A DNA stretch of 57,798 nucleotides from positions 1 through 57,798 of the forward strand of contig NZ_LSLK01000080.1 in assembly GCF_002257705.1 (NCBI RefSeq), in the 5' to 3' direction. A program made the translations under genes and the position numbers. Each line of letters opens with the position of its first letter. Positions within the stretch are counted from its first letter, which is position 1. This document shows, in pieces, positions 16,070 to 26,411 of this stretch. The notes beneath the pieces are model-generated. The model searched no databases, was not told the origin of the DNA, and saw only the letters and a program-made list of their open reading frames with translations. The stretch is from Sporomusa silvacetica DSM 10669. Its GTDB lineage: Bacteria; Bacillota; Negativicutes; Sporomusales; Sporomusaceae.

Positions 16070-17911
16070 CTACTTTTTAAGGTGATAGGGAATGGTGGTT
16101 ACCACTACATCTTTCTTTAGTATGAGTAAAGTTCGTAATATCCACCCTGTTTGATTATGAAGGAATCTATGCCACCATTTCTTAGTTTCAAATTCAGGAA
16201 TCAAGATAGTAATAAAATCTTCAGCAGCTTTATTACTTTGTAACTTTTCAACAAAATGGATGATCGGTTGAATAACAAGACGATAAGGGGAATATACAGT
16301 TATTAATCGAACTCCGGGATCCCATATCTTCCACTTTTCCTCTACCTTACGGCCCATTTCCCGATCAGTAGTAATATGTAAAGCAATAACATCTGTACTA
16401 ATGGAATGAGCGTATCTCATTGTCTGAACTACAACACTAGTGGGACTCGATACGGGGACTATAACTGTATTCTTCCCTTTTGGCCCTTGCTTTAAGGATT
16501 CCCAATCAGCAATTGATAAGTGCAATTGCTCTGCCATATCAGTATAGTGTTGTTTGATGGCTTTGAATATGTATATCATAGCAGGAATGAACAGTAGTAC
16601 AATCCAGGCACCATGAAAAAATTTTGTAATAGCAATAATCAATACAACAAGTCCGGTAATAACAGCGCCGAAAGCATTTATAATTGCCCGTATTCTCCAT
16701 TTTGCCCCTCTTTCTCGTCGCCAATGAACAACTAGGGCGGTTTGGGCAATCGTAAAGGAGAGAAATACTCCAATGGCGTACAGCGAAATCAAATGCTCTA
16801 CATTTCCACCAAAGCCGGCAATCAATGCTCCGGCAAATACACTCAAAAGAATAATACCATTAGAAAAACTTAAACGTTCCCCTCTGGCCCCCAAATAGCG
16901 CGGCATATAACCATCTCTCGCCAGTATCGATAGCAATAAAGGCAACCCATTATAGGAGGTATTAGCTGCTAAATATAGTACCAACATGGTTGCAAGTTGG
17001 AGGAAGTAGTACATCCAGCCACGCCCTAACGTCTCTTCGGCTAACAGAGAAAGCATGGTTACATTTTCCTGGGGCAAGATATGGTTATGGAGAATTAAAA
17101 AGGTAGTTCCGGCCAGCATAATAGCTAACATTCCGGCCATAAAAAATGTTGTTTTAATGGCATTATCGGCCTGCGGTTTCTGGAACATGGGAACGCCATT
17201 GGAGATAGCTTCAACACCTGTCATTGAGCTACAGCCATTAGCAAAAGCACGCAGCAGCAGCGCTAACACCATCCAATCAAAGGGCTGCCGCACAGAAGAT
17301 TCGGCAGGAATGGCAGGAGTTGCTCCGGTAAAAGCTTGATAAGCCCCTACGCCAATTAGGACAAGTATGCTGAGTACAAACAGATAGGTGGGCCATACAA
17401 AGACATTGGAGGACTCCCTTACGCCCCGTAGGTTAACAATCATTAAGATACCAAACAAGACACATAAATCAATAGTGACTTCTGAACTGATTAGTGCGGG
17501 AAAGGCAGATAGTAAAGCTTCTGTTCCTGAGGAAACACTAACCGCTACGGTCAAAGTATAATCGGCAAATAAAGATGCAGCAGCAACCAGTGCGGGAAAT
17601 TCTCCAATATTATTCATGGCTATAGCGTACGAGCCGCCACCCCCAGGATTAGCCTGGGATACCTGGACGTAAGAAATAGTAACAATAGCTAGCAACACTA
17701 AAATAGCGGCAGCAACGTAGCCAATATAGCCATAAAGTAGTAACCCCGGTACAGCCAAAGTGACAGCAATTTGCTCAGGTCCGTAACCAACCGACGAGAG
17801 CGCGTCTGAGGAAAAGATGGATAGCGCTTTCCACTTGGGCAAATGCTCAGCGGAGAGCTCACGGTTATGCAATGGACGACCTATAAATAACTTTCTTAGC
17901 TGATGGTACAT
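16070..17911 (-). CDS. kimA: KimA-like potassium importer (APC family)
   Basis: A 613-residue membrane protein with about 12 helices and a cytoplasmic C-terminal domain of some 150 residues. The opening segment MYHQLRKLFIGRPL, then KWKALSIFSSDALSSVGYG and QANPGGGGSYAIAMNNIGE, matches Bacillus KimA (formerly YdaO), a high-affinity proton-coupled potassium importer. The C-terminal part (PVSSPTSVVVQTMRYA onward) has the universal-stress-like fold of KimA. ATG 17911 is chosen because GAGAGG lies seven bases before it. kdpE and kdpD lie upstream on the same strand (gap 132 bp), which supports a potassium role. A general amino-acid permease is the alternative. I saw no ydaO (c-di-AMP) riboswitch in the gap. 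Confidence 0.82.
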   Translation of the reverse strand: MYHQLRKLFIGRPLHNRELSAEHLPKWKALSIFSSDALSSVGYGPEQIAVTLAVPGLLLYGYIGYVAAAILVLLAIVTISYVQVSQANPGGGGSYAIAMNNIGEFPALVAAASLFADYTLTVAVSVSSGTEALLSAFPALISSEVTIDLCVLFGILMIVNLRGVRESSNVFVWPTYLFVLSILVLIGVGAYQAFTGATPAIPAESSVRQPFDWMVLALLLRAFANGCSSMTGVEAISNGVPMFQKPQADNAIKTTFFMAGMLAIMLAGTTFLILHNHILPQENVTMLSLLAEETLGRGWMYYFLQLATMLVLYLAANTSYNGLPLLLSILARDGYMPRYLGARGERLSFSNGIILLSVFAGALIAGFGGNVEHLISLYAIGVFLSFTIAQTALVVHWRRERGAKWRIRAIINAFGAVITGLVVLIIAITKFFHGAWIVLLFIPAMIYIFKAIKQHYTDMAEQLHLSIADWESLKQGPKGKNTVIVPVSSPTSVVVQTMRYAHSISTDVIALHITTDREMGRKVEEKWKIWDPGVRLITVYSPYRLVIQPIIHFVEKLQSNKAAEDFITILIPEFETKKWWHRFLHNQTGWILRTLLILKKDVVVTTIPYHLKK

Positions 17912-18043
17912 ATATACGCCTCTCAATCATTGATGTTATTTCCTTTATAGACAGATATATTGTACCCTTTTCCGTAGCAAAGATGTCGTCAAGAAATAGC
18001 TCAATGATGTAAAGAAAGTATAAAGAACCGTGAAACAAGCTGA

Positions 18044-18730
18044 TTAATGATCCATTAACCGGTAACCAACTCCCGATTCGGTAATGATATGGCGCGGTTG
18101 CGTCGGGTTGTCTTCAATTTTTCGGCGAAGTTGTCCGATATATACCCGGATATAGTGAGTATCTTCATTGTAGGCTGTACCCCAGACAGCTTTTAATAAC
18201 TGCTTGTGGGTTAGTACCCGTCCGCGGTGCTGGGCTAAAATTTTGATTAGCTCATATTCAGTTGGTGTCAGTTTTACTTCTCTTCCGGCTGCCGTTACAC
18301 GTCTTTGTACCAGATCAACAACAAGATCGCCGCAGGTTATAACAGGTTCATGCTCTGAGGATGCCGCCCGCCTTAGAGATACCCGCATCCTGGCCATGAG
18401 TTCTCCTACACTAAATGGCTTAGTTACATAATCATCGGCGCCAACATCAAGGGCATCTATCTTCTCTTGTTCTTGATCGCGTGCCGTTAACACAATAATG
18501 GGTGTTTGTGACCATTCACGTATCGCTTTAACTACATCTTTGCCATCTATATCAGGCAGTCCTAAATCAATGATGAGTATGTCCGGTTTAAAGGTAGCCG
18601 CCCGACTGATACCGTCAACCCCGGTCGCTGATTCATCAATATCGTACCCATGTGCGCCAAGAGCAACCTTTAATAGTTTTCTAATTTGTGGTTCATCATC
18701 GATAATCAGGACCCGCATTCCTTTTTGCAT
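18044..18730 (-). CDS. kdpE: KdpE-like response regulator
   Basis: A 228-residue OmpR/PhoB-type regulator. The receiver domain (about 5-118) has the acidic pair in IIDDEPQ, the phosphorylation site DLGLPDIDG and the late lysine in DYVTKPF. A winged-helix DNA-binding domain (about 130-226) ends in VGYRLMDH. It starts 2 bp after the kdpD stop codon, so the pair is co-translated. KdpE normally activates kdpFABC, which is not in this window; the only potassium gene here is kimA just downstream, so kimA is the likely target. Confidence 0.9.
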   Translation of the reverse strand: MQKGMRVLIIDDEPQIRKLLKVALGAHGYDIDESATGVDGISRAATFKPDILIIDLGLPDIDGKDVVKAIREWSQTPIIVLTARDQEQEKIDALDVGADDYVTKPFSVGELMARMRVSLRRAASSEHEPVITCGDLVVDLVQRRVTAAGREVKLTPTEYELIKILAQHRGRVLTHKQLLKAVWGTAYNEDTHYIRVYIGQLRRKIEDNPTQPRHIITESGVGYRLMDH

Positions 18731-18732
18731 AA

Positions 18733-21396
18733 TTACTTCACCATCCTTTCTGGGATCACGACTTCCTCCACCACCGGAACTTGAAAACGAATCGTGGTTC
18801 CCCTGCTAGGTCTTCTTTCCGCCCAAATCAAGCCTCCATGCGCTTCAATGATGCCTTTGCATATTGATAAACCCAACCCGGTGCCGCTAACATGTTTGGG
18901 CTGCTGTATTCGATAAAATTTATCGAATACTTTGCTAAGGTCTTCTTCCGGTATGCCTACGCCGTTATCGGAAACTGAGATTACAACGGTTCCATCTTTT
19001 GGTTCAGCTCTTATCAGGATTTCGCTGTCATGGGGGGAATATTTCATGGCATTGTCAATGATGTTAATCAAGACCTGTTCTAATAAGACGCAGTCAGCTT
19101 TCAGCATCGGAAGAGCAGGAGCTACATTCACAGTTAGTGCATATCGCTTTGTTGTTTCTCTAAGCCTATTAAGAGAAGTTCCTATTATGTCTTCGATATC
19201 ACACCAATCAATTTTAAGCTGCATCATTCCGCTCTCAAGACGGGCTGTATCCAAAAGGTTAGCTACAATTCGCTCCATTCTTGCGGCTCCGTCTTGAATC
19301 GTTTCTAGTAGTTCACGTCTGGCGGCCTTAGAATACATATCTTCAGCTTCCACAAGTGTGGAAACAGATCCAATAATGGAAGATAGCGGTGTTCTTAATT
19401 CATGAGAAATAGAGTTAAATAGTGCCGTGCGTAATCGGTCTGATTCTAAAAGCAAGGATGCTCCCCTGGCCTGTTCCGCCAGCTTTACGCGTTCTACGGC
19501 AATAGCCGCCAGTCCAGTCCAAGCATCAATTAGGCGTTTCTCCTCAGGTAGTACATTTCTTTCTTTTACATGTACTCCTAAAACGCCTACAATATTGTCG
19601 GTAGTTTTGAGTGGAATATATAAATACATGGCATCTGAAAGTGTATCAGTCGAGCGGCCGGCTAACTGACCATGTTTGAAACTCCAATCAGCAGCAGCCA
19701 TCTCGATTGTTTTTTGCGGAGTTTTCTTATTCCTAGCTATCCCCGAATAACTTTCAGCCCGTATAGATAGTTGTCCCGAATTGTCTGGCAGCATCACAAC
19801 AACAGATCTACCTACCGTTTCCGCAGCTTGCTTTACTAATTCCTGGGAAATTAATTCTAAATCAATAATACCAGCAATCTCCCTGCTAAACTGATAAAGA
19901 GCACGGGTACTTCTTTCACGTTGACGGGCGGAAGCTGCCTCGCTGCGTAATAACTCTGTTCGACCGCCAATTACAAATGCCATAATTAAAAAGATTATAA
20001 AACTCCAAAGATATTGTATATCGGCAACTGTGAAAGTCCAAGTTGGAGGCACAAACAAAAAATCGAATGCAGCTAGTCCGCATAGGGCCGTAAAATAAGA
20101 AGGCCATCTTCCCCACCAAAAAGCACTCATAATTACCGGGAGCTGGTATAGCAAAGCAATGTTGAGGAGTCCCATTTTTTCCTCAAAAAAAAGAGAAAAC
20201 AGTGTGGCTAATATAGTCATGGTTAGTCCGCCAATATACTGACTCCAATTAAACCCTTCCTCTTTTGGCGTTGTTCGGATACAGGTGTCTGGATCTTGTT
20301 CAGCAGCACCTCGGATTACATAAATATTTATACCGTCACTATTTCGAATTAGCTTATCAACTAACGAACCGTGCCAAAGTTCCCATAGACGGCTGTGTTG
20401 AGGCTTACCGATAACGATAGCTGAAACATTTTGAACACAGGCTACTTCAATAATTTCCTGAACAAGATTTTCTCCGACGATTGTCAACGGCTTGGCTCCA
20501 AGATCTTCAGCAAGACGCATATTTCTGGTTACCCTGTCTCGCTCTCTATCGCCTAAAGGAAAACGGCGGGCAGGTGTCTCAATATGGACGGCCACCAGTT
20601 CAGCTTGTATACCTGAGGCTAACCGGTGTGCGGCCCTTATTAATTGCGCCGAGAAGGGACTGGCACTAACACATACCATTACGCGACCTGCTGCTGGCCA
20701 TGGTCCCTCTATTTTGTGCTCGTGCATATACTCGCTCATATCTTTGTCTACGCGGCTAGCTGTAAAGCGTAAAGACATTTCACGCAAGGCATTAATGTTA
20801 CCCGTACGAAAAAATTTACGCATGGCTTGTTCGGTCTGAGGAGGAACATAGACCTTGCCTTCTTTTAGGCGCTTAAGCAATTCCTCAGGAGGAATATCAA
20901 TAAGCTGGACACTATCTGCTTTTTCGAGAATACGGTCAGGAACTGTCTCTTTAACGATAACCCCGGTTATCTGGGCAACAATGTCATTTAAACTTTCGAT
21001 ATGCTGAATGTTAAGTGTTGTATAAACATTAATGCCAGCGGTAAGAAGTTCTTCCACATCCTGAAAACGACGGACATGGCGGGAACCAGGAATGTTGGCA
21101 TGGGCTAATTCATCTACCAAGACCAACTTAGGTTTTCGTTTGAGAATGACATCAATATCCATCTCAGGGGAAATCTTGCCTTGAAGATTACCAAAGCGTG
21201 CTGGTAATTGTGGTAGTCCTTCCAGCAGCCGTTCTGTTTCAGGCATACCGTGTGTTTCAACCCAGGCAACAGCTACATCATAACCTTCATTAAGCCGTTG
21301 GTGGGCGGCCTCAAGCATTGTATAGGTTTTACCAACTCCAGGAGCGGCTCCTAAAAAAACCGTTAAAATACCCCGGTGTTTTATTATTTGTTTCAT
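18733..21396 (-). CDS. kdpD: KdpD-like potassium/turgor sensor histidine kinase
   Basis: An 887-residue sensor kinase of full KdpD length. The order is an N-terminal KdpD domain with Walker A GAAPGVGKTYT (about 17-27) and a DELAHAN box, a universal-stress domain (about 235-360) and four membrane helices (about 395-495). A GAF-like domain follows (about 515-645), then the phospho-acceptor SHELRTPLSS (about 668) and the ATPase domain with NAMKYSP, DNGVGIPEE and GTGLGLSICKGI. KdpD senses low potassium and ionic conditions at the inner membrane and phosphorylates KdpE. It leads the kdpD-kdpE(-kimA) cluster and is divergent from the AEC transporter gene. Confidence 0.94.
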   Translation of the reverse strand: MKQIIKHRGILTVFLGAAPGVGKTYTMLEAAHQRLNEGYDVAVAWVETHGMPETERLLEGLPQLPARFGNLQGKISPEMDIDVILKRKPKLVLVDELAHANIPGSRHVRRFQDVEELLTAGINVYTTLNIQHIESLNDIVAQITGVIVKETVPDRILEKADSVQLIDIPPEELLKRLKEGKVYVPPQTEQAMRKFFRTGNINALREMSLRFTASRVDKDMSEYMHEHKIEGPWPAAGRVMVCVSASPFSAQLIRAAHRLASGIQAELVAVHIETPARRFPLGDRERDRVTRNMRLAEDLGAKPLTIVGENLVQEIIEVACVQNVSAIVIGKPQHSRLWELWHGSLVDKLIRNSDGINIYVIRGAAEQDPDTCIRTTPKEEGFNWSQYIGGLTMTILATLFSLFFEEKMGLLNIALLYQLPVIMSAFWWGRWPSYFTALCGLAAFDFLFVPPTWTFTVADIQYLWSFIIFLIMAFVIGGRTELLRSEAASARQRERSTRALYQFSREIAGIIDLELISQELVKQAAETVGRSVVVMLPDNSGQLSIRAESYSGIARNKKTPQKTIEMAAADWSFKHGQLAGRSTDTLSDAMYLYIPLKTTDNIVGVLGVHVKERNVLPEEKRLIDAWTGLAAIAVERVKLAEQARGASLLLESDRLRTALFNSISHELRTPLSSIIGSVSTLVEAEDMYSKAARRELLETIQDGAARMERIVANLLDTARLESGMMQLKIDWCDIEDIIGTSLNRLRETTKRYALTVNVAPALPMLKADCVLLEQVLINIIDNAMKYSPHDSEILIRAEPKDGTVVISVSDNGVGIPEEDLSKVFDKFYRIQQPKHVSGTGLGLSICKGIIEAHGGLIWAERRPSRGTTIRFQVPVVEEVVIPERMVK

Positions 21397-21555
21397 GAAT
21401 TTCGTAGTAGTCCTTTCTCAATTAATCATCTCTAAGTATACTCCTATTTCAAAAGAAAGAGTTGGTGAATTTTATTCTAATAGTCTTGACTAAATATGTG
21501 AACAGTGGGACAATACAATACATATTTACTGTTTTTAGAATAGGAGTTGTCCAGC

Positions 21556-22518
21556 ATGTCTATTTTTTTTCACATATTGAGTCATAATATTATACCGATA
21601 TTTTTATTGATCAGTTTAGGATTTTTACTTAGTAAAAAGTTTGATTTACATATATTTAGCTTAAGTAAACTAATGTTTTACTTATTTGTACCAGCATTCA
21701 TTTTTGTGAATTTATATACAACAGACCTTAAACTGAGTATGCTAAAAGTCCTTCTTTGTGGAGTACTGATGCTTATAACCAACGACATGATTGCCAGAAT
21801 CATTGCTAAAATTCGCAACTACGATGTAGGTCTCACCAATGCTTTTAAGAATTCCATCATGTTTAATAATTCCGGTAACATTGGAGTTTCGTTGATAACC
21901 CTTGTTTTTGGTAGTGCTCCTTTTGTAATCGATGGGAAAATGCCATATCTCAATGAAGCGATCACTGCCCAGATTATTATTCTTGTTATACAGAATATAT
22001 CTGTAAATACAGTGGGCTTTTTTAATGCCGGAAGGGCTAACAGCAGTAAAAAAGATTCTGTTAAGACAATTTTGAAGATGCCTTCAATATACGCCATACC
22101 ACTAGCGCTTTTTCTTAAAAGTATACAGCTTGATATTACGACAACTCCCTTTTGGCCAACCTTAGAATATCTGAAAAGTGGACTTGTTCCAATGGCTTTG
22201 ATAACATTAGGGGTCCAACTTTCCAAAACTAACTTCGACCTTAAAAATGTAGATGTTCATCTTTCTGTTTTTATTAAACTTATCATTGGCCCATTGCTGG
22301 CACTTAGCTATATCCACTTGCTGGGATTAACTGGCGTTGTAGCCCAAGCAGTATTTATTGCCCATGCAGTTCCTACTGCTGTCAATACCGCACTGATAGC
22401 GGTTGAATGTGATAGCTGCTCAGATTTTGCCTCCCAGGCTGTCATGCTTTCAACACTTTTTAGTGCCATTACCCTGACATTAGCCATTTATGCAGCGCAA
22501 TTTTTATTTCCTGCTTAG
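21556..22518 (+). CDS. AEC family transporter (auxin efflux carrier / malate permease type)
   Basis: A 320-residue protein with about ten helices arranged in two five-helix halves. NSIMFNNSGNIGVSL (about 95-110) is the conserved first-half crossover motif of the AEC family, and MALITLGVQL and HAVPTAVNTALIA mark the second half. Such carriers export or exchange organic anions such as malate; the substrate here is unknown. ATG 21556 is favoured by GGAG 21543-21546. It is a single-gene unit with a strong terminator downstream, unrelated in sequence to its kdpD neighbour. Confidence 0.85.
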   Translation: MSIFFHILSHNIIPIFLLISLGFLLSKKFDLHIFSLSKLMFYLFVPAFIFVNLYTTDLKLSMLKVLLCGVLMLITNDMIARIIAKIRNYDVGLTNAFKNSIMFNNSGNIGVSLITLVFGSAPFVIDGKMPYLNEAITAQIIILVIQNISVNTVGFFNAGRANSSKKDSVKTILKMPSIYAIPLALFLKSIQLDITTTPFWPTLEYLKSGLVPMALITLGVQLSKTNFDLKNVDVHLSVFIKLIIGPLLALSYIHLLGLTGVVAQAVFIAHAVPTAVNTALIAVECDSCSDFASQAVMLSTLFSAITLTLAIYAAQFLFPA

Positions 22519-22582
22519 AACTTCCAGTTTAGAGGGGAAAGCAAACCTCTCTCCCTCCCTGACAAATGCGTCTAAAAATACC

Positions 22583-22629
22583 AATGGGGCCGTGCTGAAA
22601 CTCTTACGTTTCAACGCGGCCCCATTTTA
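22583..22629 (+). terminator. Rho-independent terminator after the AEC gene
   Basis: AATGGGGCCGTGCTGAAAC (22583-22601) pairs with GTTTCAACGCGGCCCCATT (22608-22626) with two G-U pairs, followed by TTATT. Confidence 0.85.
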
Positions 22630-23015
22630 TTACTTTGTGGGCTTAGAATTACGTTAATCGGAAGTAGATGTAGGATTTTTGTTACATTTAGTAGAATTAG
22701 ATAAATTAAAATTGATAATACGCGAAAATACGCGAAATGAAAGTTGTTACTTGTTGTTGCCTGCAGGCTGTCTTTTGTTCTCTATTTTTTTAATTATGTA
22801 CAAAATTTATGAATTTGATGAAGAGTCCTCAGTACTTTTCTTTAAATAATCGGGTATCTATTGGGTGGGGAATTAAAGTCCCTAATCCCAATGTGATTTT
22901 AATGACGGCAGCAAGGCCGGAACCGAGTCGAGTATTTGGGAGAATAAACATTTCCAAGGTTAAGTTATCAGTATTTAAGTTTATCGTATAGTAGGCAACA
23001 ATGGAGGGGTAATTA
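22630..23015. other. Non-coding stretch upstream of the GGDEF/HD-GYP gene
   Basis: AT-rich sequence. A 60-codon plus-strand frame at 22809-22991 lacks a ribosome site and looks accidental. A minus-strand reading across 22845-22995 gives a hydrophobic stretch without a start or known motif. A short direct repeat (ACGCGAAA, about 22721-22738) is present. GGAGGGG at 23003-23009 belongs to the next gene. Confidence 0.4.
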
Positions 23016-26000
23016 ATGGATAAGGTCGGTCAATTTCTACGGAATTGGATCATTCCCGACAGGTCCATAATTCTATTTTGTGTTATTTTATTAGTTTTCG
23101 TCTGGCGTGGCGCTTTGTGGCAGATTGACCATGATCGTAAAGCCACCATCGACATGATACGTCAAGATGGTGACAGACTTACGCGGGCTTTTGAAGAGCA
23201 TGTGCGCAGAGTGTTGAAAACGAACGAGTTCTATTTAAACAGCATGAAGGCTGAATATGAGCAGACTTACACGCTTTCCCCTGCATTAGAACGCGTGTTT
23301 CGACAACTGCGTCTTGATCCGATGGCCTCAGCCGGTGTTGTCAACTCTACTGGTGATTTTGTGGTAAGTACTTTGGGAAATACTGCAGGCGTGAATATTG
23401 CTACAGTTCCTCATTTTGTTTACCATATCGCCGCTGACACGGGAGAGAGTTACCTTGGAAGACCTTTTGTCGGGCGGACATCGCAAAAAGTAAGCATACA
23501 TATGACTCGTCGACTCAATAATCCGGATGGTAGTTTCGCCGGCGTGGCGATTATCGCAATGGATCCCTATTATTTTACGAAGTTTTATCGTGAAATGGAT
23601 TTCACAGAGAATTATACCATCCGTTTGATTGGATTCGATGGCATAGTTCGCGCAAGCAATGGTGTCTCCGAACTGGACGCCGACATGAGCGGATCCAGCC
23701 TTTTCTTGCAAATAAAAAATGCATCAGAAGGCTTCTATTCTACTCGCGGTAGTACATTTGGCAAAATGTTAGAGGTCAGCTACCGTACGATGCCTGACTA
23801 TCCAGTGATTATTCAGGTAGGTGTATCGGAGGAAGCTTTGGCGCCCTTTGTCCAGCGGCGCACCGTTTACCTTGCCGTTGCCAGCAGCGTTAGCCTATTT
23901 ATCCTTCTTTCCGTCTGTTATATTATTGCCAGAGCGCGAAAGCAGCGTCAAGGCGAAACCTGGCTGCGCACTTTTGTCGCAAATACGCCAATTGTTTTCT
24001 ATGCTATGGATCCAAAGGGAGTTTTCGTTTTATCTGAAGGCCTGGGATTAAAAAAGCTCGGCTTGGAGGCCGGTGAAGCGATTGGCCACGCGGCCTTTGA
24101 AAGGTATCGCGATTACCCGGATATTCTTGACGCAGTCCGGCGCGCCACAGGGGGAGAAGCCGTTTTTTTCGAACATAAGTTGGGGAAAGTTTATCTGAAT
24201 AATCGCTTGATTCCCATATTTGATGATAGTGGCCGAGTTATAGCAGTCGTAGGGGCAACTGTTGACATTACCGAAAGAGTATTGGCCGAACAGCGTCTTC
24301 AGGAAAACTTTGAGGAACTTACCGCTACACATGAGGAACTTGTCGCCACCGAGGAAGAACTTCGATTTCAATATGGTGAGCTTGACAAGGTGAATCAGGA
24401 GCTTGTCAGTCAAAACGCCGTACTTGAGGCCCTACGAGAAATGGCTGCAAAGTTGATGAGCCAGACGGACCTGGATAGGCTGCTCAAGAATGTCATAGCT
24501 TGGGCAGCTGCGAGCGCTGGTACACCGCACGGCAATATTGCCCTGCTCAATGAACAAGAGATGGTCATGGACGGTCTCGGTGGGCTGGGATTATTTCAGG
24601 ACCACGCGGGTATCAAGCTGCGTCTTGACACGGGAATCATCGGTCAGGTATACCGGACTGGGCAGCCGGTTGTAGTTGAAAATTACAATACATGGGCGAA
24701 CAGATTGCCGCATCCCGCGCTGGATGAGGTTCGTTGCTTTGCACAGGTACCTTTAAAACGCGAAGACAAAGTCATTGGGATCATCGGGGTGGCCTTTACC
24801 AACGAGCACTATCATTTCGGAGAAAAAGAGCAGGAGCTGTTGAACCGATTTGCTGAATTGGCATCTATTGCCGTGGAAAATGTCAGAAAGATGGACGAAT
24901 TGCACCGCAGCCAAAAGACGGCGATAGACATCTTCAATGCTGCTGGTGACGGTTTGGTTGTCAACGATGGGGAAACAGGCGAAATCTTGGCGGTTAACCG
25001 CCGAATTTTGGAATTGTTCGGGTATTCGGAACAGGAATTTAAACAGCAGGGGATCATTTTAATTTCGACTGACGCCAATAAAGAGGCGGCTTTAAAAGTT
25101 ATTCGAGCTACGGTAGTTGAGGGACCCCAGCCACTTTATGAACGGGGCACCCATGACAGTAAGGGGAGACATTTGATTCTCGAAATCAGTTGCACACCGG
25201 TTGAAATAGACGGCAAACCCCGCTGCTTGGCATCGATGCGCGATATTACGGCTCGCAAGGAGATGGAGGAAGGCTTGGAATATCTTCGCCAGCGCGATCT
25301 GATGACCGGTGTATATAACCGGGCTTATTTTGAATTCGATATGATACGGGTGTCAGCCAGCAAACGTTGTTGTGTTGGCATTTTCGTCAGCGATGTGGAC
25401 GGCTTGAAGTTAATCAATGATACATTAGGTCATCGCCATGGGGACGATCTTCTAAAACGGGTTGCCGGCCTTTTAGCTGCTGGGGTCAAAGCGCCGAACT
25501 ATGTTGCCCGGATTGGCGGCGACGAGTTTGCGATTGTGCTATTCGACTCGGCCAGGCAGCAGATGGAGGAACTGGAGCAGTATTACCGGATGCAGGTGGA
25601 GGCCTATAATAGTGATAATCCCCACCTCCCGCTCAGTTTGTCGCTAGGCTGGGCCCTAGGCGAAGAAACTGTGAATGTGGAAAGCATCTTTAAAACCGCT
25701 GATAACAACATGTACCGTCAAAAGCTGCATCAGAGTCAAAGTGTTCGCGGTTCGATTGTCCAGACACTAATGAAGGCGCTTGAGGCCCGTGATCATATCA
25801 CCGAAGGGCATGCCGACCGTTTAAGCAGGCTAATGCTACTGATGGGACAATGCTTGAAGATGCCGCAAGAAGCCATTTCTGATTTACGGCTATTTGCCAA
25901 ATTTCACGACATTGGCAAGGTGGGTATTCCGGACAGCATACTAAAGAAGCCTGACAAACTAACCGAAGATGAAATGAACATTATGCGGCAGCACTGCGAG

Positions 26001-26303
26001 ATTGGATTTAGAATTGCAAAATCCTCTCCAGACCTGGAGCCGATTGCTGACTGGGTATTGAAACATCAGGAGTATTGGAATGGTAAAGGCTATCCGCTCG
26101 GCATCAGCGGGGAAGAAATCCCAATGCAGTGTCGTATTCTCAGCATAGTGGATGCCTATGATGCTATGACGAGCGACAGGCCCTACCGCATGGCCATGTC
26201 CAACGAAGACGCGCTTGCTGAAATTCACCGCTGTTCCGGAACTCAGTTTGATCCGGTTCTAGTAGAAAAATTTATTACTATGGTTAGTCAGGAGATAATG
26301 TAA
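23016..26303 (+). CDS. Multidomain sensor with GGDEF and HD-GYP domains (c-di-GMP turnover)
   Basis: A 1095-residue inner-membrane signalling protein. Helix (about 15-35), extracytoplasmic Cache domain (about 40-270), helix (about 285-305), PAS (about 315-425), coiled coil (about 425-475), GAF (about 480-625), PAS (about 630-745), GGDEF (about 755-905), HD-GYP (about 915-1090). The synthase loop is the intact RIGGDEF (about 832). The phosphodiesterase domain has FHDIGKVGIPD (about 962) and GKGYPLGISGEEIP (about 1023). It may therefore both make and degrade c-di-GMP, or use one domain as a sensor. GGAGGGG precedes ATG 23016. The ligand of the Cache domain is unknown. Confidence 0.92.
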   Translation: MDKVGQFLRNWIIPDRSIILFCVILLVFVWRGALWQIDHDRKATIDMIRQDGDRLTRAFEEHVRRVLKTNEFYLNSMKAEYEQTYTLSPALERVFRQLRLDPMASAGVVNSTGDFVVSTLGNTAGVNIATVPHFVYHIAADTGESYLGRPFVGRTSQKVSIHMTRRLNNPDGSFAGVAIIAMDPYYFTKFYREMDFTENYTIRLIGFDGIVRASNGVSELDADMSGSSLFLQIKNASEGFYSTRGSTFGKMLEVSYRTMPDYPVIIQVGVSEEALAPFVQRRTVYLAVASSVSLFILLSVCYIIARARKQRQGETWLRTFVANTPIVFYAMDPKGVFVLSEGLGLKKLGLEAGEAIGHAAFERYRDYPDILDAVRRATGGEAVFFEHKLGKVYLNNRLIPIFDDSGRVIAVVGATVDITERVLAEQRLQENFEELTATHEELVATEEELRFQYGELDKVNQELVSQNAVLEALREMAAKLMSQTDLDRLLKNVIAWAAASAGTPHGNIALLNEQEMVMDGLGGLGLFQDHAGIKLRLDTGIIGQVYRTGQPVVVENYNTWANRLPHPALDEVRCFAQVPLKREDKVIGIIGVAFTNEHYHFGEKEQELLNRFAELASIAVENVRKMDELHRSQKTAIDIFNAAGDGLVVNDGETGEILAVNRRILELFGYSEQEFKQQGIILISTDANKEAALKVIRATVVEGPQPLYERGTHDSKGRHLILEISCTPVEIDGKPRCLASMRDITARKEMEEGLEYLRQRDLMTGVYNRAYFEFDMIRVSASKRCCVGIFVSDVDGLKLINDTLGHRHGDDLLKRVAGLLAAGVKAPNYVARIGGDEFAIVLFDSARQQMEELEQYYRMQVEAYNSDNPHLPLSLSLGWALGEETVNVESIFKTADNNMYRQKLHQSQSVRGSIVQTLMKALEARDHITEGHADRLSRLMLLMGQCLKMPQEAISDLRLFAKFHDIGKVGIPDSILKKPDKLTEDEMNIMRQHCEIGFRIAKSSPDLEPIADWVLKHQEYWNGKGYPLGISGEEIPMQCRILSIVDAYDAMTSDRPYRMAMSNEDALAEIHRCSGTQFDPVLVEKFITMVSQEIM

Positions 26304-26411
26304 TCTTCTACGCGTTGCAAAGCTGCCGTGGGTAATTGCTAAAATAGCCCAGGCAATTACACAAAATTAAAAACAAATAGCAACAATGATAGCTATTTTA
26401 GTATGTAACTA

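Noticed and set aside
17912..18043. Possible c-di-AMP (ydaO) riboswitch before kimA
   Set aside because: The gap is only 132 bp and none of the conserved ydaO core sequences are visible on the minus strand.
22809..22991. 60-codon plus-strand ORF before the GGDEF/HD-GYP gene
   Set aside because: No ribosome site, no recognisable motif, and it lies in a promoter-like AT-rich gap.
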